Below, in pieces: positions 23,990-33,025 of a DNA stretch of 64,000 nt; position 1 is the stretch's first letter; every line of letters begins with the position of its first letter. This DNA comes from CAXXOK01 sp963675925 (lineage in GTDB: Bacteria > Bacillota > Clostridia > Christensenellales > Aristaeellaceae), in assembly GCA_963675925.2 (NCBI GenBank), contig CAXXIB010000003.1, positions 124,001 through 188,000 of the forward strand. Direction: 5' to 3'. The position numbers and the translations under genes are program-made. The notes under the pieces are model-generated. The model saw nothing but the letters and a program-made list of their open reading frames with translations, was not told the origin of the DNA and searched no databases.

Positions 23990-25867
23990 CTATAGCTGCT
24001 CGGTTGTTTCCTTTTGCTTAGTCATCAGCGAGACGACGATCAGTGTCAGGAAGCTGAGCGGTATGGAGATAATGGCCGGGTTATCAATCGGCATGGGGGC
24101 GGTGACATTCACAAGATGATACACATCGTTATACGTGCTCTGCGAAAGTAAAATGATGGCCATGGCGGAAACCAGCCCCACGATGATTGACGCAATAACG
24201 CCTTTGGCCGTGGTGCGTTTCCAAAACAGCACCATAATGATGGCCGGTAAATTGGCCGATGCGGCTACGGCGAACGCCCATCCGACCAGGAAACTGACGT
24301 TCATGTTCTTGAACACGATACCCAAAACGATGGCGATGCAGCCCACGACGATGGCTGCGATTTTGCCGATTTTCACCTCTGTTTTATCGGACATGGTTTT
24401 GTGCTTTGTACTGCCGACCAGATCGTGTACCACCGCGCCGGAGGAAGCCACCAACAGGCCGCTTACGGTGCCAAGCACCGTCGCAAAGGCGATGGCCGAG
24501 ATAATGGCAAAGATCGCCACGCTGAAGTTTTTCGCCAGCAGCGGCGCAGCCATGTTGGAGTTGGTCAGGTCCAGCCCGCCGCTGATCATGGAGCCGAAGC
24601 CCAGGAATAGCGTCAGCAGGTAGAAAAACCCGATGGAGACAATCGCAACAATGGTGGATTTACGCGCGGCTGCCGGGTTTTTCACCGTATAGTAGCGGAT
24701 GAGAATATGCGGCAGGGCAGCGGTACCAAAGAACAGTGCCAGCATCAGCGAGATGAAGTTTAGCTTATGCCGCATCGTATCCAGGGGGAATTTCTGTCCG
24801 GGCTGCATCACTTCCGCGCCGGAGGTCGGATGCTGATAATAGATGGTAATTTTATCGCCGTCGTCCATCACAATGGCCTTGTCCCAGCGGACGACAGTAC
24901 TATTCTTGATCGCACCTAAAAAGGCGAACGGGCCGATGGAGCCGGTTTGCGTATTGGGAACGCCGCGGATATCGGTCAGGTTACCCACCTGGAAGAACTT
25001 GTTGTCTTCCTTGGGAGCACCGTTGAACAGCTCCGTACCGTCGGCTTTGTGGGTAATGAACAGCGTTTCTTCCAGCAGGTCTTTTTGTGCGTTGTAGGCC
25101 CATATGCTCTGCTCACCTTCGGCCGAGCGTACAGCGACGAACAGAAGATCGCCGACAGTCCATTCACTCTCCACGGTATAGTTAGGGTCGATAAGCGTCA
25201 CGGTGCCGCTTGCGGCGTTATCGACTTCCAATGATTTATATTCATCGGTAAACAACCCTTTGTTGAGCACCATAAACACCAGTACGCAGGAGAAGATGAT
25301 TAACAGTGCGCCCTTTAGAAATTGCACATAGGTGGTGGAGGCCATACCGGCCGTGGCAACGATGAAGATAACCACGGTACCGACCAACACCACGCCCAGC
25401 CAATGCGGCCAGCCCAGCAGCGGTGTCACCAGCGAGCCCGCACCAACCATTTGCGGTATCAGATAGAACACCGAAACGATTAGCGTGCTGACACCGGCGG
25501 CAATTTTAATGCCCTTGGACTTGAAGCGAGCGTCCAATGCATCGGCAAAGGTATACTTGCCCATACGCTTGAGCGGCTCGGCCACCACAAACAGCGCGAC
25601 CATCCACCCGGCAAGATAGCCGATGGAATATAAAAAGCCATCAAAGCCATAAAATGCAATCATCCCGCAGATGCCTAGGAAGGACGCAGCGGAGAGATAA
25701 TCCCCGGCAAACGCTATGCCGTTGACCATCCAGGGAACGGAGCCGCCTGCGGTGTAGTAGCCCTTGGCGCTTTGCGAGCGCTTGGCAAAGAAGCGGGAGA
25801 TCAGCAATACGAAAGCCACAAAGGAGAAGAAGATGACCACGGCCCAAACAGACGGTTGATAATTCAT
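23990..25867 (-). CDS. Sodium:solute symporter, ActP (cation/acetate) type
   Basis: A 625-residue integral membrane carrier of the SSS family with about 13-14 helices. The early phrase YYTAGGSVPWMVNGIAFAGDYLSAASFLG is characteristic of ActP/YjcG-type monocarboxylate symporters, as is LPHILIRYYTVKNPAAARKS. A large extramembrane insertion (about residues 200-330) lies between helices, longer than in E. coli ActP. The ATG overlaps the DUF485 stop (ATGA) with GGAGG upstream. Substrate likely acetate or another short carboxylate, coupled to Na+. Confidence 0.92.
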   Translation of the reverse strand: MNYQPSVWAVVIFFSFVAFVLLISRFFAKRSQSAKGYYTAGGSVPWMVNGIAFAGDYLSAASFLGICGMIAFYGFDGFLYSIGYLAGWMVALFVVAEPLKRMGKYTFADALDARFKSKGIKIAAGVSTLIVSVFYLIPQMVGAGSLVTPLLGWPHWLGVVLVGTVVIFIVATAGMASTTYVQFLKGALLIIFSCVLVFMVLNKGLFTDEYKSLEVDNAASGTVTLIDPNYTVESEWTVGDLLFVAVRSAEGEQSIWAYNAQKDLLEETLFITHKADGTELFNGAPKEDNKFFQVGNLTDIRGVPNTQTGSIGPFAFLGAIKNSTVVRWDKAIVMDDGDKITIYYQHPTSGAEVMQPGQKFPLDTMRHKLNFISLMLALFFGTAALPHILIRYYTVKNPAAARKSTIVAIVSIGFFYLLTLFLGFGSMISGGLDLTNSNMAAPLLAKNFSVAIFAIISAIAFATVLGTVSGLLVASSGAVVHDLVGSTKHKTMSDKTEVKIGKIAAIVVGCIAIVLGIVFKNMNVSFLVGWAFAVAASANLPAIIMVLFWKRTTAKGVIASIIVGLVSAMAIILLSQSTYNDVYHLVNVTAPMPIDNPAIISIPLSFLTLIVVSLMTKQKETTEQL

Positions 25868-26154
25868 GGTGTGCCCTCCTCTTCCGCATCAGCGTTCATG
25901 CGCTTTTCACAGCGCGTGCAAAGAAGGTTGTAAACAAGCGCCAGTACCACGGCGAACGCAATCAGGAACAAGCCGTAAAGAATGGCCAGGTTGATGTTGC
26001 CGATGTCCAGGCCCATTGTCTCAGGCGAGAACGCCGTGATAATGATGAAACCGGCGTAGACAATGGTGTAGAGCAGAAACATCCATAGCCCAAGCTTGGC
26101 CTTGTAGGGGGCGGCGTAGTCTTTTTTGTGGTCGGTCACGTTCTCGTGTTGCAT
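25864..26154 (-). CDS. DUF485 membrane protein, symporter partner
   Basis: A 96-residue protein with two transmembrane helices (about 26-48 and 62-85) and the family pattern YKAKLGLWMFLLYTIVYAGFIIITAFSP. DUF485 proteins (YjcH) are encoded immediately before ActP in many bacteria, as here, with a 4-base ATGA overlap. The start at 26154 follows AAGGTGG by eight bases. Its biochemical role is unknown; it is presumed to assist or regulate the symporter. Confidence 0.9.
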   Translation of the reverse strand: MQHENVTDHKKDYAAPYKAKLGLWMFLLYTIVYAGFIIITAFSPETMGLDIGNINLAILYGLFLIAFAVVLALVYNLLCTRCEKRMNADAEEEGTP

Positions 26155-26210
26155 GAAAAAAACCACCTTTTCAATTTAGTCAGTGCGAAAGAATTGCGTC
26201 TATGCGCTCG

Positions 26211-26224
26211 TTTATGCGCATAAA
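26211..26224. promoter_or_regulatory. Palindrome between the symporter operon and the PHP-Cache gene
   Basis: Perfect 14-base palindrome TTTATGCGCATAAA, with a second TATGCGC copy at 26201-26207. It lies in the 258-base divergent region and may be an operator. A TGGTATAAT extended -10 (core 26350-26355) faces the PHP-Cache gene. Confidence 0.45.
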
Positions 26225-26412
26225 TTTACATTATAAAAGTCAATATACTCTTTTCAGTTCCATTTTGCAAGCATGCTATGCTTTGCTCCGCAGGAGCAGT
26301 GCGCGTAAACGGTGAATGTATTGCATAAACCAATGCGCTTCCCATATGGTATAATACAAGTAGATTGCTGCGGCGGAAGCAGCCAAGCACGGACAACTTG
26401 AATGAGGGCCCT

Positions 26413-29310
26413 ATGAAAAAAGAGCATATCCCGTCCACACAAAAGCCTGCTACGCAAAACGATGAAGCGCAGGAGCATAGAACAATCCGTATCGATTTGC
26501 ACAGCCATTCTTCCTGGAGCGACGGTATGCTGCCACCGGCGGAGGTGGCCTATGCTATGTATCAAAACGGCGTGAAGATTGCCGCGTTAACCGACCATGA
26601 TACGATGATCGGCCTTAAAGCATTTAGCAAAGCGCTAGCCCAGTATGATATCGGGTATATCTCCGGGGTGGAAATTACGGCAAACCATCAGGGAGACGCG
26701 GTTCATATCCTGGCCTATGGCTTTGATGAAGACGATGAAACGCTCAAGGAAATGCTTAGCGGCAGGTCCGTTACCACGAAAGATGAATTGGTACAGCCCG
26801 ACCACATCGACTCGGCGGATGTCATCGCCATGATTCACAAGGCGGGCGGGATTACCGTACTGGCACACCCGCTTTCAACCCAGCCCGATCCTGCAAAGCT
26901 TGAAAAACTCGTCAGCGAGCTAAAAAACCTGGGGCTGGATGGCATAGAAGCCATATATGGCCCTTATACAAAGGAACAAAACGATATAGTACATGCCATG
27001 GCAAGGCAGTATAAACTGGCTTCGTCCATGGGTACGGACTTTCATGATTTGGCGACAGACGCACCCGGCATCTCCGTGGAGCGTGAGCAGTGGGATGCAT
27101 TCCGCGACGCGCTCTTGCATACGGCTTATGCCGCGCATACAGTTGAAGAAGCGCAAACCAAACAGAAACAGAAAAAGAAGAAGAGCGACTGGTTTTCGTT
27201 TTCGCTCAACATCATTTTACCGGCGGTGCTGTCACTGGCGTTGTTTGTGGTATCGTTGTTTGTGTTCTTCCTGCCGTATTTTGAAGATACGCTCATGGAC
27301 ATCAAGCGGGAAACCATCCGCCAGCTTTCCCAGGCGGCGTACGGCGTATTAGCCGAAGCCGTGCAGGAGGAGCAGGCCGGCAGAATGACGCTTGCGGAGG
27401 CGCAAACGCTGGCCAAGGACCGCATTTCCGCCATGCGCTATGGCGTGGATGACAAGGACTATTTCTGGATTCAAGACCTGAGCCCAAAAATACTCATGCA
27501 TCCATATCGAACAGACCTGAACAATCAGGATGTGTCGGAGTTTGTTGATACGCAAGGCAACCAAATCTTTGTGGAGTTTGCCGACCTGGCAAAAGAAGAG
27601 GGCGAGGGGTATATAAGCTACGTATTTCAATGGATGGATGATCCGGGCAGGGTAGAAGCCAAGGAATCCTACATCCGTTACTTTGAACCCTGGGGCTGGG
27701 TGATTGGCACGGGCATCTACGCGCATGATGTGCAATCCGAAATTGCGACCCTGCGCGGATATATCATTATTATTTCCGGCGGCGTGATCGGGATTGTGCT
27801 GATTTTGCTGGCCTATTTAATTCATCACGGTATATTTCTGGAACGGTCCAGGCAGGACGCAGAAAAGTTGCTGCTGGAATCCACACACCGCTATAAAGCC
27901 CTGTCGGAGGCTGCCACCGAAGGTGCGCTGTTTATTGCCGGTGGGCGGTGCCGCTATGCCAATGCCGTTGTGTATGAAATACTCGGCTGTGCATACGGCC
28001 GTATTGATTTGCTATATTTAAGCGATATATTTCCGGATGTGGAAGGCAACGCTGAATGGCTGCAGCTGCTGAGCGGTGGCGGGGACGGAAACGCGGAAAG
28101 CACGGTGGATGGTGTAATCAAGCGCTGTGACGGCACGCTGGAGCAGTGCACACTGACCGTGAAGCACGATGCAATCGACGCGGTTGACGGCCTGATGATA
28201 TTGGTCAAGCGGAAAACGGAACACGCCGGGCATACCGGCTCGCAGGCGGCGCTGAACAGGCTGCTGCATATACCCAGCATGATGGCTTCGGAGCTGGCGG
28301 AGGCGATTACCAACGCAGATCAGCCCCACAGAATTGCCGCGCTGTGCAAAAAGACGCCGGAGTTTGTCGGTTCATTGCTTGAAATTGGGACATCCTCCAT
28401 CGCGATTGGCAATATGGTGGCGTTGATTACCGATATCGCCACCCAAAAGCTGATTGAGCTTGCTATTCGGGACATCGGCAAACCGCCGGTACCCTTTGCG
28501 TTTCTGGCACTGGGCAGTCAGGGCAGGCAGGCCCAGTCGCTCTACAGCGATCAGGATAATGCTTTGGTGTATACGCATGGTGAAGGCGATTCCGCAGAGG
28601 ATACGCAGGCGTATTTTCATCAACTGGCAACCATCGTCTGCGATAATCTGGAGCTTGCCGGTTATGTGAAATGCAAAGGCGGCATGATTGCCGCCAATCC
28701 CAAATGGTGCAAGCCTATCAACGTGTGGAAAGCGGACTTTAAAGAGCGGATTGAAACCGGAGAACCGCAGCAGATTATGGAGTTTTCCACCCTGCTGGAC
28801 TTCCGCACGGTGTATGGCAATACCATGCTGGAAGAGGAAATTCGAAGTACGATCTACGCGGACGTGACCGATGACCGCCGGTTTATCAAGCTACTGGCGC
28901 AAAGTGCCGTATCCTTTAAAACACCGCTGCGGCTGTTTGGCGGTATCCTATCAGCCGGTAGTGACGGGATTGATATTAAAACCCCGGAGATTGCCATTGT
29001 CAGCTTTGCCAGGCTGTACGCCATACGACACGCGGTGAAAGAAGTCAACACCCTGCGGCAGTTGGATGCCATCAAGCGTTTGGGTGTAATCTCGGACGCG
29101 CGTCACCGCGAAATTGTGGCTTCGTACGAATTATTGCTGCGGCTGCGGCTGTGGAATCAGATTTTGTCCATTGAGAGAAATGAAAAGCTCGATAACTATA
29201 TCGATTCCAGTCGCCTGGGCAAGGTGGAAAGCGCAGCCTTGAAGGAAAGTTTTAAAGAGATCGATGCGATGCAGGGTGTAATCGAGCACGATTATCTTGG
29301 TCTGGTATAA
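26413..29310 (+). CDS. PHP-Cache-PAS-DUF294 multidomain sensor enzyme
   Basis: A 965-residue fusion. Residues about 25-245: PHP phosphoesterase with complete metal-ligand set (His30, His32, the TDHD at 60-63, Glu87, His98, His152, Asp209, His211). 264-288: first transmembrane helix. About 295-440: single Cache sensor domain outside the membrane (DKDYFWIQDLSPKILMHPY, WGWVIGTGIY). 448-470: second helix. About 490-600: PAS-like domain. About 615-965: DUF294 GlnD-like nucleotidyltransferase with LGSQGRQAQSLYSDQDNALVY, i.e. Gly701-Ser702 and Asp713/Asp715, plus its C-terminal substrate-binding part. So an outside signal could control a cytoplasmic nucleotidyltransferase and phosphoesterase. Start at 26413 follows GAGGG. 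Divergent from DUF485-ActP; DUF294 proteins flank such symporters in many bacteria. Target unknown. Confidence 0.88.
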   Translation: MKKEHIPSTQKPATQNDEAQEHRTIRIDLHSHSSWSDGMLPPAEVAYAMYQNGVKIAALTDHDTMIGLKAFSKALAQYDIGYISGVEITANHQGDAVHILAYGFDEDDETLKEMLSGRSVTTKDELVQPDHIDSADVIAMIHKAGGITVLAHPLSTQPDPAKLEKLVSELKNLGLDGIEAIYGPYTKEQNDIVHAMARQYKLASSMGTDFHDLATDAPGISVEREQWDAFRDALLHTAYAAHTVEEAQTKQKQKKKKSDWFSFSLNIILPAVLSLALFVVSLFVFFLPYFEDTLMDIKRETIRQLSQAAYGVLAEAVQEEQAGRMTLAEAQTLAKDRISAMRYGVDDKDYFWIQDLSPKILMHPYRTDLNNQDVSEFVDTQGNQIFVEFADLAKEEGEGYISYVFQWMDDPGRVEAKESYIRYFEPWGWVIGTGIYAHDVQSEIATLRGYIIIISGGVIGIVLILLAYLIHHGIFLERSRQDAEKLLLESTHRYKALSEAATEGALFIAGGRCRYANAVVYEILGCAYGRIDLLYLSDIFPDVEGNAEWLQLLSGGGDGNAESTVDGVIKRCDGTLEQCTLTVKHDAIDAVDGLMILVKRKTEHAGHTGSQAALNRLLHIPSMMASELAEAITNADQPHRIAALCKKTPEFVGSLLEIGTSSIAIGNMVALITDIATQKLIELAIRDIGKPPVPFAFLALGSQGRQAQSLYSDQDNALVYTHGEGDSAEDTQAYFHQLATIVCDNLELAGYVKCKGGMIAANPKWCKPINVWKADFKERIETGEPQQIMEFSTLLDFRTVYGNTMLEEEIRSTIYADVTDDRRFIKLLAQSAVSFKTPLRLFGGILSAGSDGIDIKTPEIAIVSFARLYAIRHAVKEVNTLRQLDAIKRLGVISDARHREIVASYELLLRLRLWNQILSIERNEKLDNYIDSSRLGKVESAALKESFKEIDAMQGVIEHDYLGLV

Positions 29311-29347
29311 TGAGCGTAGCAAGCACGGTGGAAAGGGGAGCGACCTG

Positions 29348-29968
29348 TTGAGCAAAGAAAGCAGTGAAACGTTATTCAACCGTATTGCGCCGGTGTATCG
29401 CCTGTTTTACCATAAACAAAAACAAGCCTTTACGCAGGTGCTTCAGGCATCCGCTGCGGAGTTAGACCTTCGGGATTACCAAACTGTGCTGGATGTTGGC
29501 TGCGGTACGGGCGCGCTATGCGCCGCCATGGCTGCGTTTGGCTTGCAGGTCACGGGCGTGGATACGGCGCAGAAAATGCTCGATTCGGCCAGGAAAAACC
29601 CCGAAAACCGTGCTGTGAATTTTCTAAAAACAAGCGCAGACCAGCCGCTTCCGTTTGCCGACAAGCAGTTTGATATAGCCATCGCATCCTATGTTGCCCA
29701 TGGAATGGGAAAACCGGAGCGCAAGCGGTTGTATGAAGAGATGCAAAGGGTAGCCAAGCATAAAGTGATTATTTATGATTATAACCAGCGCCGCAGACCA
29801 CTGACCTCGCTGATCGAGTGGCTTGAGCGCGGCGACTATTTTCGTTTCATTCAAACCGCCGAGACGGAGCTGCGGGATTGCCTGTCCGCCATGGGGGCGT
29901 GCTTTGACAAGGTGAAAGTCATCGATGTCGGCGAGCATGCGGCCTGGTATGTGTGCGACCCGCGCTAA
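29348..29968 (+). CDS. SAM-dependent methyltransferase, class I
   Basis: A 206-residue Rossmann-fold methyltransferase. Motif I is VLDVGCGTGALCAAMA, motif II region VTGVDTAQKMLDSARKN, and the post-I acidic loop ADQPLPFADKQFDIAIASYV (UbiE/Methyltransf_11 type). Start is the TTG at 29348, seven bases after GAAAGGGGAG; an open frame upstream was rejected. It begins 37 bases after the PHP-Cache gene on the same strand and is followed by the tocopherol-cyclase-like gene, so the three may form one transcript. Substrate unknown. Confidence 0.88.
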   Translation: MSKESSETLFNRIAPVYRLFYHKQKQAFTQVLQASAAELDLRDYQTVLDVGCGTGALCAAMAAFGLQVTGVDTAQKMLDSARKNPENRAVNFLKTSADQPLPFADKQFDIAIASYVAHGMGKPERKRLYEEMQRVAKHKVIIYDYNQRRRPLTSLIEWLERGDYFRFIQTAETELRDCLSAMGACFDKVKVIDVGEHAAWYVCDPR

Positions 29969-29993
29969 AGAAACGAGGGAAGGGAGAATCGTA

Positions 29994-30950
29994 TTGAAAA
30001 ACCGCAGGCAACATAACACCATACGTTTTCAAAACCTGCATAGAAAACACTACTTCGAAGGCTGGTATTTTAAGCAGGTTGCAGCCGATGAGAAGACTGT
30101 ACTGTGTTTTATCCCCGGCGTTAGCGTTTCAGCAGGTGAAAGAACGCATTTTCTTCAGGTAATACTAGCAGACAACACCGATGGCGCGTGGAAGCAGACC
30201 ACGGATTTTATAGTTATCGAGAATTTTAAGGCGGAGGACGAGCCGTTTGTATTGCAAGCGGACGGCAATCGCTTCCGCAGAGACGGCATCGCTATCTCTT
30301 TGCAGGGAGAGCAACTGCAAATATCGGGCGAGCTGCAATTTACAGGCATGCTTGCACCGCAAACCTCAGCCTGGGCACCGACGATCATGGGGCCGTTCAG
30401 CTACCTGTCCGGTATGGAGTGCATTCACTCGGTAATTAGCGTCAGCCATGATTTACATGGGGTGCTGACCATCGGCGGCAAACGCGTGAATTTTAGCGGT
30501 GGAAAAGGATATATAGAAAAAGACTGGGGCAGCTCGTTTCCAAAACGCTATGTATGGCTGCAATCCAATCATTTTGCGGGGGATGCCGCGTTATTCTTTT
30601 CCTGGGCGGATATTCCCATGCTCGGCATGAGTTTTCAGGGGTATATAGCCCACCTGTTATTTGAGGGAAAGCACTATCGCTATGCCACCTATACTCGCGG
30701 TAACTGCCAGCTGCAAGCCAAGGACCGACAGGTGGATATTACCCTAACTAACCATAAAAGCGAACTGAAAATATCGGCTGAGCAGGTGGCCGGGGCGACA
30801 CTAAGAGCACCCCATAAAGGGCAGATGGTTCATACGATCAAGGAAGGTCTGTATGGGAAACTGTCTTTCACCCTCAAGGAACACGGGTTAAGTCACACGG
30901 AGCAAACGGAAACAGCGGGTGTGGAAATCGTCATGGAGAAGGGCCAATAA
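29994..30950 (+). CDS. Tocopherol cyclase-like protein
   Basis: A 318-residue protein of the tocopherol-cyclase-like family (PF14249). Characteristic segments are HYFEGWYFKQV at the start, the central GPFSYLSGMECIHSVIS, and GYIEKDWGSSFPKRYVWLQSNHF. Plant members cyclise prenylquinones, but bacterial homologues like this are common in Firmicutes that make no tocopherol and their reaction is unknown. The TTG start at 29994 follows GAGGGAAGGGAG. Lies 25 bases after the methyltransferase. Confidence 0.85.
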   Translation: MKNRRQHNTIRFQNLHRKHYFEGWYFKQVAADEKTVLCFIPGVSVSAGERTHFLQVILADNTDGAWKQTTDFIVIENFKAEDEPFVLQADGNRFRRDGIAISLQGEQLQISGELQFTGMLAPQTSAWAPTIMGPFSYLSGMECIHSVISVSHDLHGVLTIGGKRVNFSGGKGYIEKDWGSSFPKRYVWLQSNHFAGDAALFFSWADIPMLGMSFQGYIAHLLFEGKHYRYATYTRGNCQLQAKDRQVDITLTNHKSELKISAEQVAGATLRAPHKGQMVHTIKEGLYGKLSFTLKEHGLSHTEQTETAGVEIVMEKGQ

Positions 30951-30971
30951 AGAGACTACCGCGAACAGTTC

Positions 30972-31643
30972 TTACGTAGACGGATAAATACGAGATTCTA
31001 TGGTTTCGGCATTTGGCGATACACTCCGCAGCCGATTTTCTAAATGATGCAAAGCGCTCGAAAGAGCGCTTGTTTCAACGCCACGCGGCGCATACAGGGT
31101 AAACAGTACAGAGGTTGTCGCATCGGTGATTCTGCTGCCAAAGTCCGGGCCGCGCAGGATGGAGGAGATGACTGTGTTTCCGCTTTGAACCATCAAATCA
31201 CCGGGGATTGTTGCAACAACTTTCCCGGAGATGGACTGAAACTGCTCGGCTCCGCTTGTCACACCCAAAGTAAGTGGAATAGTAAGCGTGTCCAGATCGT
31301 GCCCGGCAGTTAAAATCATGCTTTCCAGTTCGCTTAAGAACATGGATGCCAATAGCCCGGAGGCATTGCTGACCTTGCGCTTGCCGGACAGTATGCTTTC
31401 CAGCTGCCCCAGTACATGGTAGCTATAGCCAAACTTGCGGTAATAATCAACATAGGCCTTGACCGGGTACAGCGCTTTAAGCTCGGCACGGCTAAACTGC
31501 CCGTAGCGGCTGCGGATTGCCTCCATGGCGCTGGCTGCAAGCTCCGGCGCAAGCGGCGTTTTGGGCTGAATGTTGCGCATGGCAAGTACACCCATCTGCG
31601 TGCCGGGGTGGTGCTTTTCAACGGCGGAATCTACTCTAAGCAT
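30972..31643 (-). CDS. Free-standing B3/B4 domain protein (PheRS beta-related)
   Basis: A 223-residue protein matching the B3/B4 domain of phenylalanyl-tRNA synthetase beta, the part that in PheRS edits mischarged Tyr-tRNA. Visible segments: SRYGQFSRAELKALYPVKAYVDYYRKFG, VSNASGLLASMFLSELES, and GDLMVQSGNTVISSILRGPDFGSRITDATTSVLFTLYAPRGV. Free-standing copies are widespread; their role is not settled. The ATG at 31643 has AAGGAG seven bases upstream. Third gene of the EamA-RidA-B3/B4 operon. Confidence 0.85.
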   Translation of the reverse strand: MLRVDSAVEKHHPGTQMGVLAMRNIQPKTPLAPELAASAMEAIRSRYGQFSRAELKALYPVKAYVDYYRKFGYSYHVLGQLESILSGKRKVSNASGLLASMFLSELESMILTAGHDLDTLTIPLTLGVTSGAEQFQSISGKVVATIPGDLMVQSGNTVISSILRGPDFGSRITDATTSVLFTLYAPRGVETSALSSALHHLENRLRSVSPNAETIESRIYPST

Positions 31644-31660
31644 AGTCACGCTCCTTAGGT

Positions 31661-32056
31661 TTATTTCACGGCAACGGCTTTGATTTCAACAAGGCGTTCC
31701 GGGATGCCCATATTTTCAACCTGAATGGCGGATACGGTCGGGGGAACATGCGGTTTTCCGAATACATCCAAAAACCCCTGATAGCCGAGTCGGCCGTCGT
31801 TGCCATTTTTATAGAAAATAGTCATGTCGACTACGTTGTCGATGGTGTATCCGGCATGATCCAGTATGGTTTTAACGTTGCGCAGTGTTTGTTTGACCTG
31901 CGCTGTAAAATCATTCTCTCCGACAAGATTTCCCTCTGCATCCAGGGCATTTTGGCCGCCGATGAATAATAGGGAAGATGGTGCGGTAACTTCAATCGCC
32001 TGTGAAAAGGCAGGGCTTTTGGCAAGCTGCGGAGGTTGAATGGGATTTCGTTTCAT
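31661..32056 (-). CDS. RidA family enamine/imine deaminase
   Basis: A 131-residue RidA/YjgF protein. The family hydrolyses reactive 2-aminoacrylate and other enamines made by PLP enzymes. Typical segments are SLLFIGGQNALDAEGNLVG, QTLRNVKTILDHAGYTIDNVVDMTIFY and the end IPERLVEIKAVAV with the catalytic arginine position filled. The start at 32056 follows AAAGGA by eight bases. It begins five bases after the EamA transporter stop, so the two are co-transcribed. Confidence 0.92.
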   Translation of the reverse strand: MKRNPIQPPQLAKSPAFSQAIEVTAPSSLLFIGGQNALDAEGNLVGENDFTAQVKQTLRNVKTILDHAGYTIDNVVDMTIFYKNGNDGRLGYQGFLDVFGKPHVPPTVSAIQVENMGIPERLVEIKAVAVK

Positions 32057-32061
32057 TGCGA

Positions 32062-33021
32062 TCATCCTTTCCTTGTAATGCCTGGATTATACCGAGACGC
32101 TCGCTTATTGAAACGCAACCCAATCAATAGCATACCGGATAGCACCAGCACTCCGCCGGCAACCTGCGCAAAACCGATTGGTTCGTGGAGGACGACGACA
32201 GAAAGCAGCATGGAGGTTAAGGGCATCACGCCGGAATATGCGGCGATGGTATACGCGCTGCAGCGCTTGGCCCCGGCATAAAAGAAACCAAATGAAAGCG
32301 CTGTGATGACCAAACCGTACCAGAGAAGCACAAAGGCATCCCGCATAGATAGCGTGTGCAGTGCTGACCACGGCTGTTCCAGCAGTGCCGGAATGAGCGA
32401 CAGCAGCAGCGCAAAGGTTGATACCAGCAATGTTTGTACCATGGGATGGATGGCGGATATCTGGGTCTCAACGCGTTTTTGTTTGCGGGAGATGATTCGA
32501 AATGCCGACTCGCTGGCTGCGCCAAGCAGAACCAGCAGATTGCCGAGCCAATGGCTGGTGGATAGCTTTGCGGCGAATACACCATTTCCTTGCAGCAGGA
32601 CAATGCCCAAAACGGTCGCAGCAACACCGAGTATCGTGCACCGGGTGGGTCGTTCTCGTAGCACAAAGTACGCGCCAACGGCGGTCAGGGCGGGAATAGC
32701 TCCAGTCAGGATGCCAGCTTCCGCAGTGCTGGTATGCTGCACACCCAGCAGCAGAAACATACGAAACAGGAAGATGCCGAAAAAGGCCTGGGCGAATATC
32801 AGCTGCCATTGCCCCTTGGTGAGGGCTTGCATGGTTTGCAGCGTTCTTCGAAGGAGAAACGGGAGAAGTCCGGCGATCACAATCAGCATACTGATGGCTG
32901 TAATGGTGAAGGTGCCAAGTGTTTCGGTTAGCATGTAACCCATCACGACCGAAGTTCCGGCCAGTGCAAACGCGCCTGTCAGGTAGAGTTTTCCCTGTGT
33001 TGCTTGGTTGATACGCCACAT
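32062..33021 (-). CDS. DMT superfamily transporter (EamA)
   Basis: A 319-residue membrane protein with ten predicted helices in two EamA repeats, the fold of metabolite exporters such as those for cysteine, threonine or aromatic amino acids. Family phrases include TSTAEAGILTGAIPALTAVGAYFVLRERPT and AYTIAAYSGVMPLTSMLLSVVVLHEPIG. The start is not certain: the ATG at 33021 places the first helix normally but its AAGGGG is adjacent to the ATG. Divergent from the MocR regulator and followed by RidA. Direction of transport not determinable. Confidence 0.9.
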   Translation of the reverse strand: MWRINQATQGKLYLTGAFALAGTSVVMGYMLTETLGTFTITAISMLIVIAGLLPFLLRRTLQTMQALTKGQWQLIFAQAFFGIFLFRMFLLLGVQHTSTAEAGILTGAIPALTAVGAYFVLRERPTRCTILGVAATVLGIVLLQGNGVFAAKLSTSHWLGNLLVLLGAASESAFRIISRKQKRVETQISAIHPMVQTLLVSTFALLLSLIPALLEQPWSALHTLSMRDAFVLLWYGLVITALSFGFFYAGAKRCSAYTIAAYSGVMPLTSMLLSVVVLHEPIGFAQVAGGVLVLSGMLLIGLRFNKRASRYNPGITRKG

Positions 33022-33025
33022 CCCC

